From Flavobacterium anhuiense (GTDB taxonomy: Bacteria > Bacteroidota > Bacteroidia > Flavobacteriales > Flavobacteriaceae), in assembly GCF_004151235.1 (NCBI RefSeq), contig NZ_JUIV01000006.1, forward strand, positions 62,001 to 126,000: DNA of 64,000 nucleotides, given 5' to 3'. Position 1 is the first letter of the stretch. Each line of letters opens with the position of its first letter. The position numbers and the translations under genes were made by a program. The notes under the pieces were generated by a model. The model did not search any database. It saw only the letters and a program-made list of their open reading frames with translations, and was not told the DNA's origin. Of the stretch, positions 27,446-36,684 are shown piece after piece.

Positions 27446-30091
27446 ATGAAGAAAACGGCCATTATTTTTGTAATGGCTGTTGGTTTTTTAAACCAGACCC
27501 ATGCCCAGAAAAAGTATCTGTATCAGGATGCGAAAGCGCCTGTTGAAGACAGAGTAAAAGACTTATTAAGCCGTATGACGCTTGAAGAAAAAGTGCGTCA
27601 GATGGATATGTACAGAGGAGATTTTTTTAAAGATAAAGAAGATTTTGCTAAATCTAAATCGGCAGAAAAAATCGGGAAATTAGGAATTGGAGCGATTCAT
27701 GATTTGTATCCGCGTTCAGCGAAAATGATTAATGATTTGCAGACTAATGTAATCAAAGGAAACCGTTGGGGAATTCCTGCCTTGATTATGTGTGAAATGC
27801 TTCATGGCTATTTAGACGAAGGAAGCACGGCTTTTCCAATGAATATTGGTCTTGGAGCAACTTGGGATATTGCAACAATGGACAAAGTGGGAAAAGTAAT
27901 TGGTATGGAAGCCAGAGCACATGGAGTTCATTTTGGTTTTGGACCAAACTTAGATTTAGGACGCGAACCAAGATGGGGACGTGTTGCGGAAACTTTTGGT
28001 GAGGATGCATTCTTGAATAGCGAAATTGGTTTGGCTTTCATCAAAGGAATGCAGGGAGACGATTTAAAATCGGATCGTTCTATTATTGCCGAACCAAAAC
28101 ACTTTGCCGTTCACGGTATTCCGCAGGCTGGAGGAAATTCTTCGCCAATTTTGGTTGGAGAACGTTCAGCTAGAGAAGATCATTTGCCATCTTTTGAAAA
28201 AGCATTTACAAAAGGTGGTGCTTTAGGAACAATGTGCGCATATTCTGAGTTAGACGGAATTCCTTGTGCAGCCAATCATTGGTTATTGACTGATGTTTTA
28301 AGAAACGAATGGGGTTTTAAAGGATTGGTAGTTTCAGATTTAGGAGCAATTAAGTACATTCAGACAACACATAAAGTGGCTGATTCTCCAAAAGATGCTA
28401 TTAGAGAAGCGGTTTCGGCGGGTGTAGATATGCAGTTTTATGATTTTTCAAACGAATTCTGGCAGAATACTGTTATCGAATTGGTAAATGAAAAGAAATT
28501 GACAATGGAAAACATCGACCGTGCGGCGGGAGCAGTTTTGCGTTTGAAATTCTTATTGGGATTATTTGAAAATCCGTACACAGATAAAAATCTGATTAAA
28601 GAGCGTTTTCATACTCCAGAAAATCAAGCTGTTGCTTTAGAAGCGGCGCAGAAATCTATGGTTTTGTTGAAAAATGACAACAATACTTTGCCTTTAAGCA
28701 AAAACTTAAAAAACATTGCGGTTATCGGACCAAATGCAAATGCTTCAAGAATGGGAGGTTATGCTCCTAAAAATAGTGTTGGAATGACGGTTTATGAAGG
28801 AGTTAAAGAATTGGTTGGAAAAACTGCAAATGTGGTTTATGAAGAAGGAGTTCCGTTAATTGTGAAAGGACAAATTATTCCATCTAAATATTTATTTACT
28901 CCAGACGAATCTCAAAACGGATTAAAAGGAGAATATTTCAATAACAGAAACTTAGAAGGAACTCCAGCATTGACTCGTATTGATAATCAGTTAGAGTTTG
29001 ACTGGCCTTGGGCTCCTGGTGATGGAGTGAATGTGGATGATTTTTCTATCAGATGGACGGGATTCTTAAAATCAGATCAAGCATTAGACGGGTGGTTAGG
29101 TTTAAGTTCTGACGACGGAATCAGAATGTATATTGATGATCAATTGGTTATCGACAACTGGACAAAAGGGGCAACAAGTATGGTTACGGTTCCTAAAAAT
29201 ATCGAAAAAGGTAAAAAATACAAAGTCCGCATTGAAATGTGGGAAGGAGGCTGGGGAGCGAGAGCTCATTTCCGTTGGAATTTAGAAAAAGTTAACTTAC
29301 AGCCAGCAATCGATGCTGCTAAAAAAGCAGATGTTGCGATTGTAGTTTTAGGAGAATCTAACGAATTGGTAGAAGAAAATAGAGATGTAGCTTCTTTAGA
29401 CTTATTCGGAATTCAACAGCAATTAATTGAAGAAATTCAAAAAACAGGAACTCCTGTAGTTTGTGTATTATTAAACGGTCGTCCGCTTTCTACAAACTGG
29501 ATTGCTGAAAACATTCCTGCAGTTCTAGAAGGTTGGTTCCCAGGTGAATTAGGAGGAAGAGCAGTGGCTGATGTTTTATTTGGAGATTATAACCCAGGAG
29601 GAAGATTGCCAATCACAGTTCCAAAATCAGTTGGGCAGTTACCTATATATTATAACCAAAAGCCGTCTGCGATTCATAAATATGTAGCAGAAAGCGAACA
29701 TCCTTTATATACATTCGGTTACGGATTGAGTTATACGAAGTTTGAATATTCTAATTTAAAACTGAATACTACTGAAATTAAACCAAACGGAGAAGTAAAA
29801 GTATCTGTTGATGTTAAAAATGTTGGAGACAGAGACGGAGACGAAGTAGTTCAATTGTATATTAATGATGTTTACAGCAGTACAACTACACCAGAAAAAA
29901 CACTAAAAGGGTTCAAAAGATTGAACATTAAAAAAGGCGAAACAAAAAATGTTGAATTCACACTTACACCAGACGAGCTATCTCTTTGGAACAGAGAAAT
30001 GAAGCGCGTTGTAGAGCCCGGAGATTTCGAAGTGATGGTCGGCGGAAATTCGACCGATTTGCTTAAAACTAAATTCAAGGTTTTGAACTAA
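27446..30091 (+). CDS. GH3 glycoside hydrolase with PA14 domain
   Basis: Retaining exo-beta-glycosidase of 881 residues, exported. The start at 27446 gives a signal peptide ending at THAQ; ATG 27431 adds five residues. The GH3 N-terminal barrel has GFGPNLDLGREPRWGR, the KHF motif in AEPKHFAVHG and nucleophile D298 in VVSDLGAI. A PA14 domain (about 480-625; SDDGIRMYIDDQLVIDNW) is inserted in the second GH3 domain, and a fibronectin-III-like domain ends the protein. PA14-containing GH3 enzymes are often beta-glucosidases or beta-xylosidases. In this setting a beta-xylosidase acting on plant N-glycan xylose is attractive but unproven. A terminator follows. Confidence 0.92.
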   Translation: MKKTAIIFVMAVGFLNQTHAQKKYLYQDAKAPVEDRVKDLLSRMTLEEKVRQMDMYRGDFFKDKEDFAKSKSAEKIGKLGIGAIHDLYPRSAKMINDLQTNVIKGNRWGIPALIMCEMLHGYLDEGSTAFPMNIGLGATWDIATMDKVGKVIGMEARAHGVHFGFGPNLDLGREPRWGRVAETFGEDAFLNSEIGLAFIKGMQGDDLKSDRSIIAEPKHFAVHGIPQAGGNSSPILVGERSAREDHLPSFEKAFTKGGALGTMCAYSELDGIPCAANHWLLTDVLRNEWGFKGLVVSDLGAIKYIQTTHKVADSPKDAIREAVSAGVDMQFYDFSNEFWQNTVIELVNEKKLTMENIDRAAGAVLRLKFLLGLFENPYTDKNLIKERFHTPENQAVALEAAQKSMVLLKNDNNTLPLSKNLKNIAVIGPNANASRMGGYAPKNSVGMTVYEGVKELVGKTANVVYEEGVPLIVKGQIIPSKYLFTPDESQNGLKGEYFNNRNLEGTPALTRIDNQLEFDWPWAPGDGVNVDDFSIRWTGFLKSDQALDGWLGLSSDDGIRMYIDDQLVIDNWTKGATSMVTVPKNIEKGKKYKVRIEMWEGGWGARAHFRWNLEKVNLQPAIDAAKKADVAIVVLGESNELVEENRDVASLDLFGIQQQLIEEIQKTGTPVVCVLLNGRPLSTNWIAENIPAVLEGWFPGELGGRAVADVLFGDYNPGGRLPITVPKSVGQLPIYYNQKPSAIHKYVAESEHPLYTFGYGLSYTKFEYSNLKLNTTEIKPNGEVKVSVDVKNVGDRDGDEVVQLYINDVYSSTTTPEKTLKGFKRLNIKKGETKNVEFTLTPDELSLWNREMKRVVEPGDFEVMVGGNSTDLLKTKFKVLN

Positions 30092-30098
30092 AAACCCA

Positions 30099-30125
30099 AA
30101 AACGCCGAAGATTTTTCGGCGTTTT
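30099..30125 (+). terminator. Rho-independent terminator after GH3
   Basis: AAAACGCCGAA pairs with TTCGGCGTTTT around a short GATTT loop, followed by more T. It lies eight bases after the GH3 stop, closing the enzyme operon before susC. Confidence 0.85.
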
Positions 30126-30354
30126 TGCTTTAAAAAAATGAATACAATTATAAAAGGCTAAAATCTATTCGATAATAGTGTTTTTGCCTTTTTTTATAAG
30201 GCAGAGTAGGATTACAAATGAAAACGTTTTCTTTCAATAAAACACTAAAGATTTACCAACACCTTTTCAAAATTGTCATTTGTCGAAATTATATTTTGTT
30301 AACAGAATGTATTCTTAAGTTTAACATGTTATTAACTCTAAAAAAACAACTAAT

Positions 30355-33300
30355 ATGATTAAAAACGTACTAAAATTACTGTTGGTCATATGCCTTTTCG
30401 GGTTTCAAAGCCTACAAGCGCAGACAACAGTAAAAGGAACGATAACAGATGCTCAAAGCGGGATTCCGATTCCTGGAGCAAATATTATTGTTAAAGGAAC
30501 TAAAACAAGTGCTTCATCAGATTTTGATGGTAAATACAGCATTAGCGTTCCTAATCAATCAGCAGTTTTAGTTTTTACCTATGTAGGATCTGCTACAAAG
30601 GAAGTTGCTGTGGGATCTCAATCTACAATTAATGTAACTCTTGGCCCAGATACGCAGCAGCTAGGAGAGGTAGTGGTTACGGCTCTTGGTATTAAGAGAG
30701 AGAAAAAAGCGATTACGTATTCTGCACAAAACGTTTCTGTAGATGAGTTATCAGAAGCAAGATCATTAAACGTTGCCAACTCACTTTCTGGTAAAGTTGC
30801 AGGTCTTAACTTCTCTACGACTTCAAACGGTGTTGGTTCTTCTTCTAGAATTACTTTAAGAGGTAACAGATCTCTTAATGGAAACAACCAGCCTCTTTAT
30901 GTAGTAGATGGTGTTCCAATTAGTAACGGAACAACTACAACTAACCCTGATATTGATACAGGAGGAACTACACAGCCAGATGGTATTTCTAACATTAACC
31001 CAGAAGATATTGCTTCGATGACTGTTCTTAAAGGACCATCTGCAGCGGCTCTTTACGGTTCTAGAGCATCAAATGGTGTAATCGTTATTACTACTAAATC
31101 TGGTAAATCTGGAAAAACTTCAGTTTCGTTATCATCTAACTTTATGGCTTCTTCAGCTTATAATTTGATGAATTTACAAAACGAGTACGGTCAAGGAACA
31201 AACGGAAATTATGTTTCTAACTCAAGCTCAAGCTGGGGTGCACCTTTAGACGGACGTCAGGTATCTGCTTGGCAATTGGTTCGTAATCCAAACTATGCTG
31301 GACCAGCTACACAAAGCTATTCTCCACAGCCAAACAACGTTATTGATTTCTACAAAACAGGTTATAACTTGGCAAACACTTTAACAGTTACTGCAGGTAA
31401 CGAAAAAGCGCAAGGTTATTTCTCTTATACTAACACACGTGCTGAGGGTATTGTTGGAGGAAACCAAATGGACAGACACAATCTTAACTTAAGATTGACA
31501 AGCAAAATTTCTGATAAATTATCATTGGATGTAAAAACAAACTACATTGTTCAAGATATCGATAACTTATTGAGAACAGGTGAAGAGTCTATCGGAACAT
31601 CTGCTTATTTATTGCCTCGTAGTATCGCTTACAACGATTACAAAGATTTCGAATATTTTGATGCTGCAGGACAAAGACAAGTAAACTATTTCCTTGATGA
31701 AACTGGAGCGCCAGGTGGAAACCCATTCTGGTCTGCTTTAAGAGATGATGCTCGTACAGATAAAAGAAATAGATTTATTGGTTTAGCTTCTCTTAAATAT
31801 GAGTTTACAAAAACGTTAAGCTTGCAGGGTAGAGCTGGTTTAGACCAGATGACAAACAAAAACGTAAGAAACAGATATGCAACTGCGGCTTTCAACAGCA
31901 ATTTAGGTTCTTATAGCGAATCTTATGAAACCGTAAGCGAATTGAACGTAGATGCTTTACTTTCTTACAACGAAAAATTCGGAGATTTCTCTGTGGGTCT
32001 TAATGCTGGTGCGAGTTCATTGCAACAAAACAGTTCTGCTTTAACTTCTGGAGGAGTTTTAAGTAAAAGAAACTTCTTCGCATTATCAAACGTTCAGACA
32101 GTTCAATCTACTTCTACAGCTTCAGAAAAAAGAATTAATTCTGTTTATGGATTTGGTCAGATTGGTTTCAGAAACTATTTATTCTTAGATTTAACAGCTA
32201 GAAATGACTGGTCTTCTACATTGCCAACAGATTATTTCTACCCATCTTTTGGACTTTCAGCAGTTGTTTCTGATATGGTTACATTGCCAGAAGTAATTAG
32301 TTTTGCTAAAGTAAGAGCTTCTTACGCACAAGTTGGTAATGATACAGATCCTTATCAGACACAACAGAGATATTCATACATCGGAGGAAACGGTGGTATG
32401 TTATACGGACAAAGCACAAAAGCAAATCCAAACTTGAAACCAGAGATTTCTTCTTCTTCTGAGTTTGGTGCCGATGTTAGATTTTTCAACAACCGTTTAG
32501 GTTTAGATTTTACATACTTTAAAACGTTAACGAACAACCAAATTTTCTATATCAACACTCCTGAGTCTTCTGGATATTCTAGAGCAATCGTAAACGGTGG
32601 AGATATCGAGAATAAAGGTATCGAGTTCACGCTTACTGCTACGCCAGTTCAAACAGAAAACTTTACATGGGATGTTACAGCTAACTACGCTTCTTATAAG
32701 TCAAAAGTAAAATCTATCTTTGAAGGAAGAGATGAGTTAGTTCTTGGTGAAGGGCGTTTAGTGAGAAGTAAAGTGGTTCAAGGTGGTGAGTATGGTGATT
32801 TATACATCAAAGGTTTCCAAAGAAATGATGCTGGACAAATCATTGTTAACAGTGCTGGTATTCCATTAGCTACAAATGGTTTTGATGTTCGCGCTGGTAA
32901 CTTTAATCCAGATTGGACTGCAGGTTTCAAAAACAACTTCAAATACAAAGATTTCTCTTTAAGCTTCTTAGTAGATTTCAGAATCGGTGGTGAAGTGATT
33001 TCATACACTCAAGCTAGACAAGCTGGTTTAGGGGTTAGTGACATTACATTAGCAGGAAGAAATGGCGGAATTATTGTTGATGGGGTGGTTGCTAACGGAA
33101 ACGGAACTTACTCTCCAAACACAACAAGCATTAATGCTGAGCAATACTGGACAGCAATCGGACAGAGAACTCCAATTGCAGAACCATTTGTTTATGATGC
33201 TACAAACATCAGATTAAGAGAGCTTGTTTTTGGTTACTCAATGCCAAAACGTTTATTAGGTAACTCAGGATTTACAAGCATCGATTTCTCATTAGTAGGT

Positions 33301-33441
33301 AGAAACTTGTTCTTCTTCTTAAACAAAGCGAAGTACTTTGATCCAGAAGCAGGAGCAGGTACAGGAAACCTACAAGGGATAGAATCTTTCAACATTCCTT
33401 CAACGAGAGATTATGGAGTTAATGTTAAATTCGGATTTTAA
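30355..33441 (+). CDS. SusC/RagA-family TonB-dependent outer-membrane transporter
   Basis: Outer-membrane glycan importer of 1028 residues. A signal peptide ends at SLQAQ. A carboxypeptidase-regulatory-like domain (about 25-100; TTVKGTITDAQSGIPIPGAN) precedes the TonB-box region EVVVTALGI and the plug, which has the SusC hallmark PLYVVDGVPIS and MTVLKGPSAAALYGSRASNGV. The rest is a 22-strand barrel ending in a Phe (VNVKFGF). It forms the import complex with the SusD gene 16 bases downstream. The 260-base upstream gap holds a weak promoter-like TTG plus TATATTTTG near 30273-30298. It would take up glycans or glycopeptides for the enzymes encoded upstream. Confidence 0.96.
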   Translation: MIKNVLKLLLVICLFGFQSLQAQTTVKGTITDAQSGIPIPGANIIVKGTKTSASSDFDGKYSISVPNQSAVLVFTYVGSATKEVAVGSQSTINVTLGPDTQQLGEVVVTALGIKREKKAITYSAQNVSVDELSEARSLNVANSLSGKVAGLNFSTTSNGVGSSSRITLRGNRSLNGNNQPLYVVDGVPISNGTTTTNPDIDTGGTTQPDGISNINPEDIASMTVLKGPSAAALYGSRASNGVIVITTKSGKSGKTSVSLSSNFMASSAYNLMNLQNEYGQGTNGNYVSNSSSSWGAPLDGRQVSAWQLVRNPNYAGPATQSYSPQPNNVIDFYKTGYNLANTLTVTAGNEKAQGYFSYTNTRAEGIVGGNQMDRHNLNLRLTSKISDKLSLDVKTNYIVQDIDNLLRTGEESIGTSAYLLPRSIAYNDYKDFEYFDAAGQRQVNYFLDETGAPGGNPFWSALRDDARTDKRNRFIGLASLKYEFTKTLSLQGRAGLDQMTNKNVRNRYATAAFNSNLGSYSESYETVSELNVDALLSYNEKFGDFSVGLNAGASSLQQNSSALTSGGVLSKRNFFALSNVQTVQSTSTASEKRINSVYGFGQIGFRNYLFLDLTARNDWSSTLPTDYFYPSFGLSAVVSDMVTLPEVISFAKVRASYAQVGNDTDPYQTQQRYSYIGGNGGMLYGQSTKANPNLKPEISSSSEFGADVRFFNNRLGLDFTYFKTLTNNQIFYINTPESSGYSRAIVNGGDIENKGIEFTLTATPVQTENFTWDVTANYASYKSKVKSIFEGRDELVLGEGRLVRSKVVQGGEYGDLYIKGFQRNDAGQIIVNSAGIPLATNGFDVRAGNFNPDWTAGFKNNFKYKDFSLSFLVDFRIGGEVISYTQARQAGLGVSDITLAGRNGGIIVDGVVANGNGTYSPNTTSINAEQYWTAIGQRTPIAEPFVYDATNIRLRELVFGYSMPKRLLGNSGFTSIDFSLVGRNLFFFLNKAKYFDPEAGAGTGNLQGIESFNIPSTRDYGVNVKFGF

Positions 33442-33457
33442 TTAAAAAAGAGATATC

Positions 33458-35044
33458 ATGAAATATAGTTTTAAAATAAAAACACTAGGACTTGCTATAG
33501 CGATGCTGTCTACTTTTTCTAGTTGTACAAAAGACTTCGACGAAATAAATACAGATCCTAATTCGCTTACAGAAAGTCAATTAGATCCAACGTTGGCAGG
33601 TCCAGCATTTGCATCTGCACTTTATGCAGGTATCCACAATGGATCTTATTCGTCTCCAGGAGTAGATGATCAAGGTACTTGGGGTATCGCGACAGGTATT
33701 TTATCGTCAACTTTTATCCACTATTTAAACTGTGGGTACGGAACAGAAAGAAATGCTTTCGTAAACGGATACGAAGGTAGAGGATGGACAAGATTTTACA
33801 CCGTTGCGGCTCCAGCTTTAGCAAATGCCTTTAAAGCATCTGAAGGAAATGCAGAAGCGACTGCAGTATTAAAAATCTGGAAAGTTTTCATGTACAACCA
33901 AATGGTTGATGCTTACGGACCAATTCCTTACACTGAAGCAGGAAACGGAAAAGAAAAAGTTCCTTACGACAGCGTAGAATTTATCTATGCAGATTTCTTT
34001 AAATTATTGGACGAAGCTAATGCAACACTAACTTCTACTTCTGCAACTTCAGTTGCTTCTCTTGCCCCAAATGATAGAGTTTATGCAGGAAGTGTTGATA
34101 AATGGAGAATCTTTGGAAACAGTATGAGATTACGTCTGGCTTTAAGAATTTCTGATAAAGATCCTGCAAAAGCAAAAACTCAAGCTGAAGCCGCAGTAGC
34201 TGCGGGAGTTATGCAGACAAACGATCAGAGCGCATTCTTTAAAGCAAGTAATATTACACCAAACAACTTAAACATGATCGTAAATAGCTGGGGTTATGTA
34301 ATGACAGCTTCTATGGAAAGTATCTTAGTAGGTTACAACGATCCGCGTTTATCAAAATGGTTTGCCCCAGTTTCTACAGGTGCTTATAGAGGAAATCCAG
34401 TTGGAGGTCTAGAAGATCAATTTGGAACTACGGAGTTCTCTAAATTTAACAATGATGTTTTAGGAAATGGTGCTGCTAACACGCTTAGCGAAACTAAAAA
34501 TATTGAAATCTTTATGGCTTCTGAAAACTACTTAAGTAGAGCGGAAGGAGCTTTAAATGGATGGAACATGGGCGGAGATGCTAAGACTTTGTATGAAACA
34601 GGTATTAGATTATCTCTTGCACAATGGGGAATCACTGATCCTACAACTGTTAATGCTTACATCAATGGTTCTACATTGCCAACATTGCCAAACATCTTGA
34701 CATTATACCCAACTTTAGATTTACAAGATGTTCCAGTTAAATTGCCAGTTGCTTGGTCTGCATCTACTGCTGATCAAAGAACTCAAATTGCAGTTCAAAA
34801 ATACTTAGCCATTTTCCCAGAATCTTGGGAAGCTTGGGCAGATTTACGTAGAAGCGATGCTAAAGTAATTTATCCAGTTTTAAACACTGATAATCCAGAT
34901 GCTGGAGTTGGTAAATCTTTGATGAAAAGAATTATTTACACTACAAATGAGTACTCATCAAACAAAGCTGCTGTAGAAGATGGAGTTTCTAAATTAGGAG
35001 GTCCAGATTCAGGTGGAACAAGACTTTGGTGGGACACAAAATAA
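33458..35044 (+). CDS. SusD/RagB-family outer-membrane glycan-binding lipoprotein
   Basis: Surface lipoprotein of 528 residues that lids the SusC barrel and binds the glycan. The signal peptide has the lipobox FSSC, followed by TKDFDEINTDPNSLTESQL. It belongs to the SusD-like_2 type, with helical repeats and KVFMYNQMVDAYGPIPYTEAG and WAGWADLRRSD-like stretches (here WEAWADLRRSD). It lies 16 bases after susC and is followed by a terminator. The partner and position identify its role; the glycan is inferred from the nearby enzymes. Confidence 0.95.
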   Translation: MKYSFKIKTLGLAIAMLSTFSSCTKDFDEINTDPNSLTESQLDPTLAGPAFASALYAGIHNGSYSSPGVDDQGTWGIATGILSSTFIHYLNCGYGTERNAFVNGYEGRGWTRFYTVAAPALANAFKASEGNAEATAVLKIWKVFMYNQMVDAYGPIPYTEAGNGKEKVPYDSVEFIYADFFKLLDEANATLTSTSATSVASLAPNDRVYAGSVDKWRIFGNSMRLRLALRISDKDPAKAKTQAEAAVAAGVMQTNDQSAFFKASNITPNNLNMIVNSWGYVMTASMESILVGYNDPRLSKWFAPVSTGAYRGNPVGGLEDQFGTTEFSKFNNDVLGNGAANTLSETKNIEIFMASENYLSRAEGALNGWNMGGDAKTLYETGIRLSLAQWGITDPTTVNAYINGSTLPTLPNILTLYPTLDLQDVPVKLPVAWSASTADQRTQIAVQKYLAIFPESWEAWADLRRSDAKVIYPVLNTDNPDAGVGKSLMKRIIYTTNEYSSNKAAVEDGVSKLGGPDSGGTRLWWDTK

Positions 35045-35088
35045 TTAATTTGGTAAAGTAAAAATCAATCGATTTGTTACTTGAGCAG

Positions 35089-35120
35089 AAGGAGAGGTAA
35101 CTCTCCTTTTGTTTTTTATG
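35089..35120 (+). terminator. Terminator after susD
   Basis: AAGGAGAG and CTCTCCTT form an eight-base stem around GTAA at 35089-35108, followed by a T-rich run. It ends the susCD transcript 45 bases after the stop codon. Confidence 0.8.
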
Positions 35121-35198
35121 AAGACCTATGAATTTTTGCCCCAACTTTAATTCATAATTAGCAGTTTCCTTTGTGTGAAATTGAACAAATTTAATTTT

Positions 35199-35336
35199 AA
35201 CACATAGAAACATAGGTTCTGTGTCTAAAAAGAGAAGCAAAGAGAAAAATATTTCTTTCACATAGATATGTGTTAGAAACTAGTTTCTTTCTTTATTCTT
35301 TTTCGTAAAAACAAAAAATCTATGTTTCTATGTGTT
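35199..35336. repeat. Long hairpin repeat 'AACACATAGAAACATAG', copy 1
   Basis: AACACATAGAAACATAG at 35199-35215 and its exact reverse complement at 35320-35336 bound an internal segment with a further AACACAT-type palindrome. Two other copies lie at 36466-36598 and 49122-49255. It fills most of the gap between susD and the BNR gene, where no gene is seen. Confidence 0.82.
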
Positions 35337-35354
35337 TAATAATTTCAAAATAAA

Positions 35355-36404
35355 ATGATTGTAAAGACAAAATATACTGTTGTGGCGTTATTGGCTTTAT
35401 TTCTTTTTTCTAATGGAATAAAAGCGCAGATAAAAGCTGTAAATATCGAAAGCAGTTATATTGCAGACCCGCCTGTTACAACCAATAGCCATGCCTCAAC
35501 TTTGGTGGAATACAAGCCAAACGAAATTTTAGCGGCTTGGTTTGGCGGAAAATACGAAGGTGCAAAAGATGTCGGAATTTACATTTCGGCCTATAAAGAC
35601 AAAAAATGGTCTGCGCCTAAAGAACTGATTCAGCCCTTAATTAAAAACGGAGACACACTGCCATGCTGGAATCCAGTTTTGTTTAAAAGCAAAAGTCAGA
35701 ATTTGTATTTGTTTTATAAAATTGGAAAAAATCCGAGGGAATGGTTTGGCGCTATGATTGTTTCGAAAGATAACGGAACAACATGGGGAGAACCAAAATA
35801 TCTTCCAGACGGAATTTTAGGACCAATCCGAAATAAACCAATCGAAACCACAGCAGGCGTAATTTTGTGCGGAAGCAGTACAGAAAGCGTCAACACAGAC
35901 GAATGGCGTGTGCATGTGGAAGAATATACAGAAGCAACAGATTCTTGGAAGAAAATAGCAGTAGAAAACAATCAAAACTTTGATGTTATCCAACCGACAT
36001 TTTTGATTCATGGTAAAAGCGATATTCAGATGCTGTCTCGAAGCAAGCATAATAAAGTGGTTTCTAGCTGGTCGGGAGATAATGGTAAAAGCTGGATTAG
36101 AACCAATACCATAAACGTCATCAATTCTAATTCTGGTATTGATGCTTTAACGGTAAACAAAAATCTGTTTCTATTGGTAAATAATCCGCTTCCAATAGGT
36201 AAAGATTGGTTTAATGGACGAAATATTCTAGATGTTGAATATTCTAAAGATGGTTTAAATTGGACTAAACTATTTGATCTAGAAAAACAAGAAAAAGGAG
36301 AATTCAGTTATCCAGCCATAATCCAGACCGCAGACAAGAGAATACACGTTTTGTATACTTATGATAGAAAATATATTAAACATACTTCTTTTGATTTAAG
36401 ATAA
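35355..36404 (+). CDS. BNR/sialidase-fold exported protein
   Basis: Exported protein of 349 residues with a signal peptide ending at IKAQ. It has at least three Asp-box-like repeats, SKDNGTTWG, SGDNGKSWI and SKDGLNWT, typical of six-bladed BNR propellers. The start of the mature part, DPPVTTNSHASTLVEY, and CWNPVLF match a BNR_2 subfamily common in glycan clusters and distinct from classical GH33 sialidases: I do not find the FRIP motif. It may be a hydrolase or lyase acting on acidic or deoxy sugars. It sits between two copies of a long hairpin repeat, so it is a separate transcription unit after susD. Confidence 0.75.
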   Translation: MIVKTKYTVVALLALFLFSNGIKAQIKAVNIESSYIADPPVTTNSHASTLVEYKPNEILAAWFGGKYEGAKDVGIYISAYKDKKWSAPKELIQPLIKNGDTLPCWNPVLFKSKSQNLYLFYKIGKNPREWFGAMIVSKDNGTTWGEPKYLPDGILGPIRNKPIETTAGVILCGSSTESVNTDEWRVHVEEYTEATDSWKKIAVENNQNFDVIQPTFLIHGKSDIQMLSRSKHNKVVSSWSGDNGKSWIRTNTINVINSNSGIDALTVNKNLFLLVNNPLPIGKDWFNGRNILDVEYSKDGLNWTKLFDLEKQEKGEFSYPAIIQTADKRIHVLYTYDRKYIKHTSFDLR

Positions 36405-36417
36405 TAGAACGCTGACA

Positions 36418-36446
36418 AAACGGATTCACTTCGTGAAAACGCGGAT
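36418..36446. repeat. Dispersed 'ATCCGCGT' repeat, copy 2 (inverted)
   Basis: AAACGGATTCACTTCGTG then AAAACGCGGAT is an inverted relative of the segment at 36625-36662. The two flank the hairpin repeat at 36466-36598. Confidence 0.6.
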
Positions 36447-36465
36447 AAACACAATATTTAATTTT

Positions 36466-36598
36466 AACACATAGAAACATAGATTTTTATTGCTTTAGTT
36501 TAAGATTATAGAAAAAGCTAGCTTTAACACATGGCTATGTGTATTTAAATTAGTGAAACGCCTTTTTAGAGTTATTGTAAGCTATGTTTCTATGTGTT
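36466..36598. repeat. Long hairpin repeat 'AACACATAGAAACATAG', copy 2
   Basis: The arms 36466-36482 and 36582-36598 are exact 17-base reverse complements. The centre includes AGCTTTAACACATGGCTATGTGT, shared in part with the copy at 49122-49255. Confidence 0.82.
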
Positions 36599-36624
36599 AA
36601 AAAAAAACAATTTAAATCAGTAAA

Positions 36625-36662
36625 AATCCGCGTTTTTGCAAAGCAAATCCGTTTCATCCGCG
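36625..36662. repeat. Dispersed 'ATCCGCGT' repeat, copy 3
   Basis: ATCCGCGTTTTTGCAAAGCA followed by AATCCGTTTCATCCGCGT, close to the copy at 6208-6245. It ends 23 bases before the M28 peptidase start. Confidence 0.6.
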
Positions 36663-36684
36663 TCTCATTTATAGATAATTAAAT

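Noticed and set aside
35355..36404. Calling the BNR protein a GH33 sialidase to argue for mammalian glycans
   Set aside because: The FRIP motif and a clear arginine triad are not visible, so the evidence does not support that assignment.
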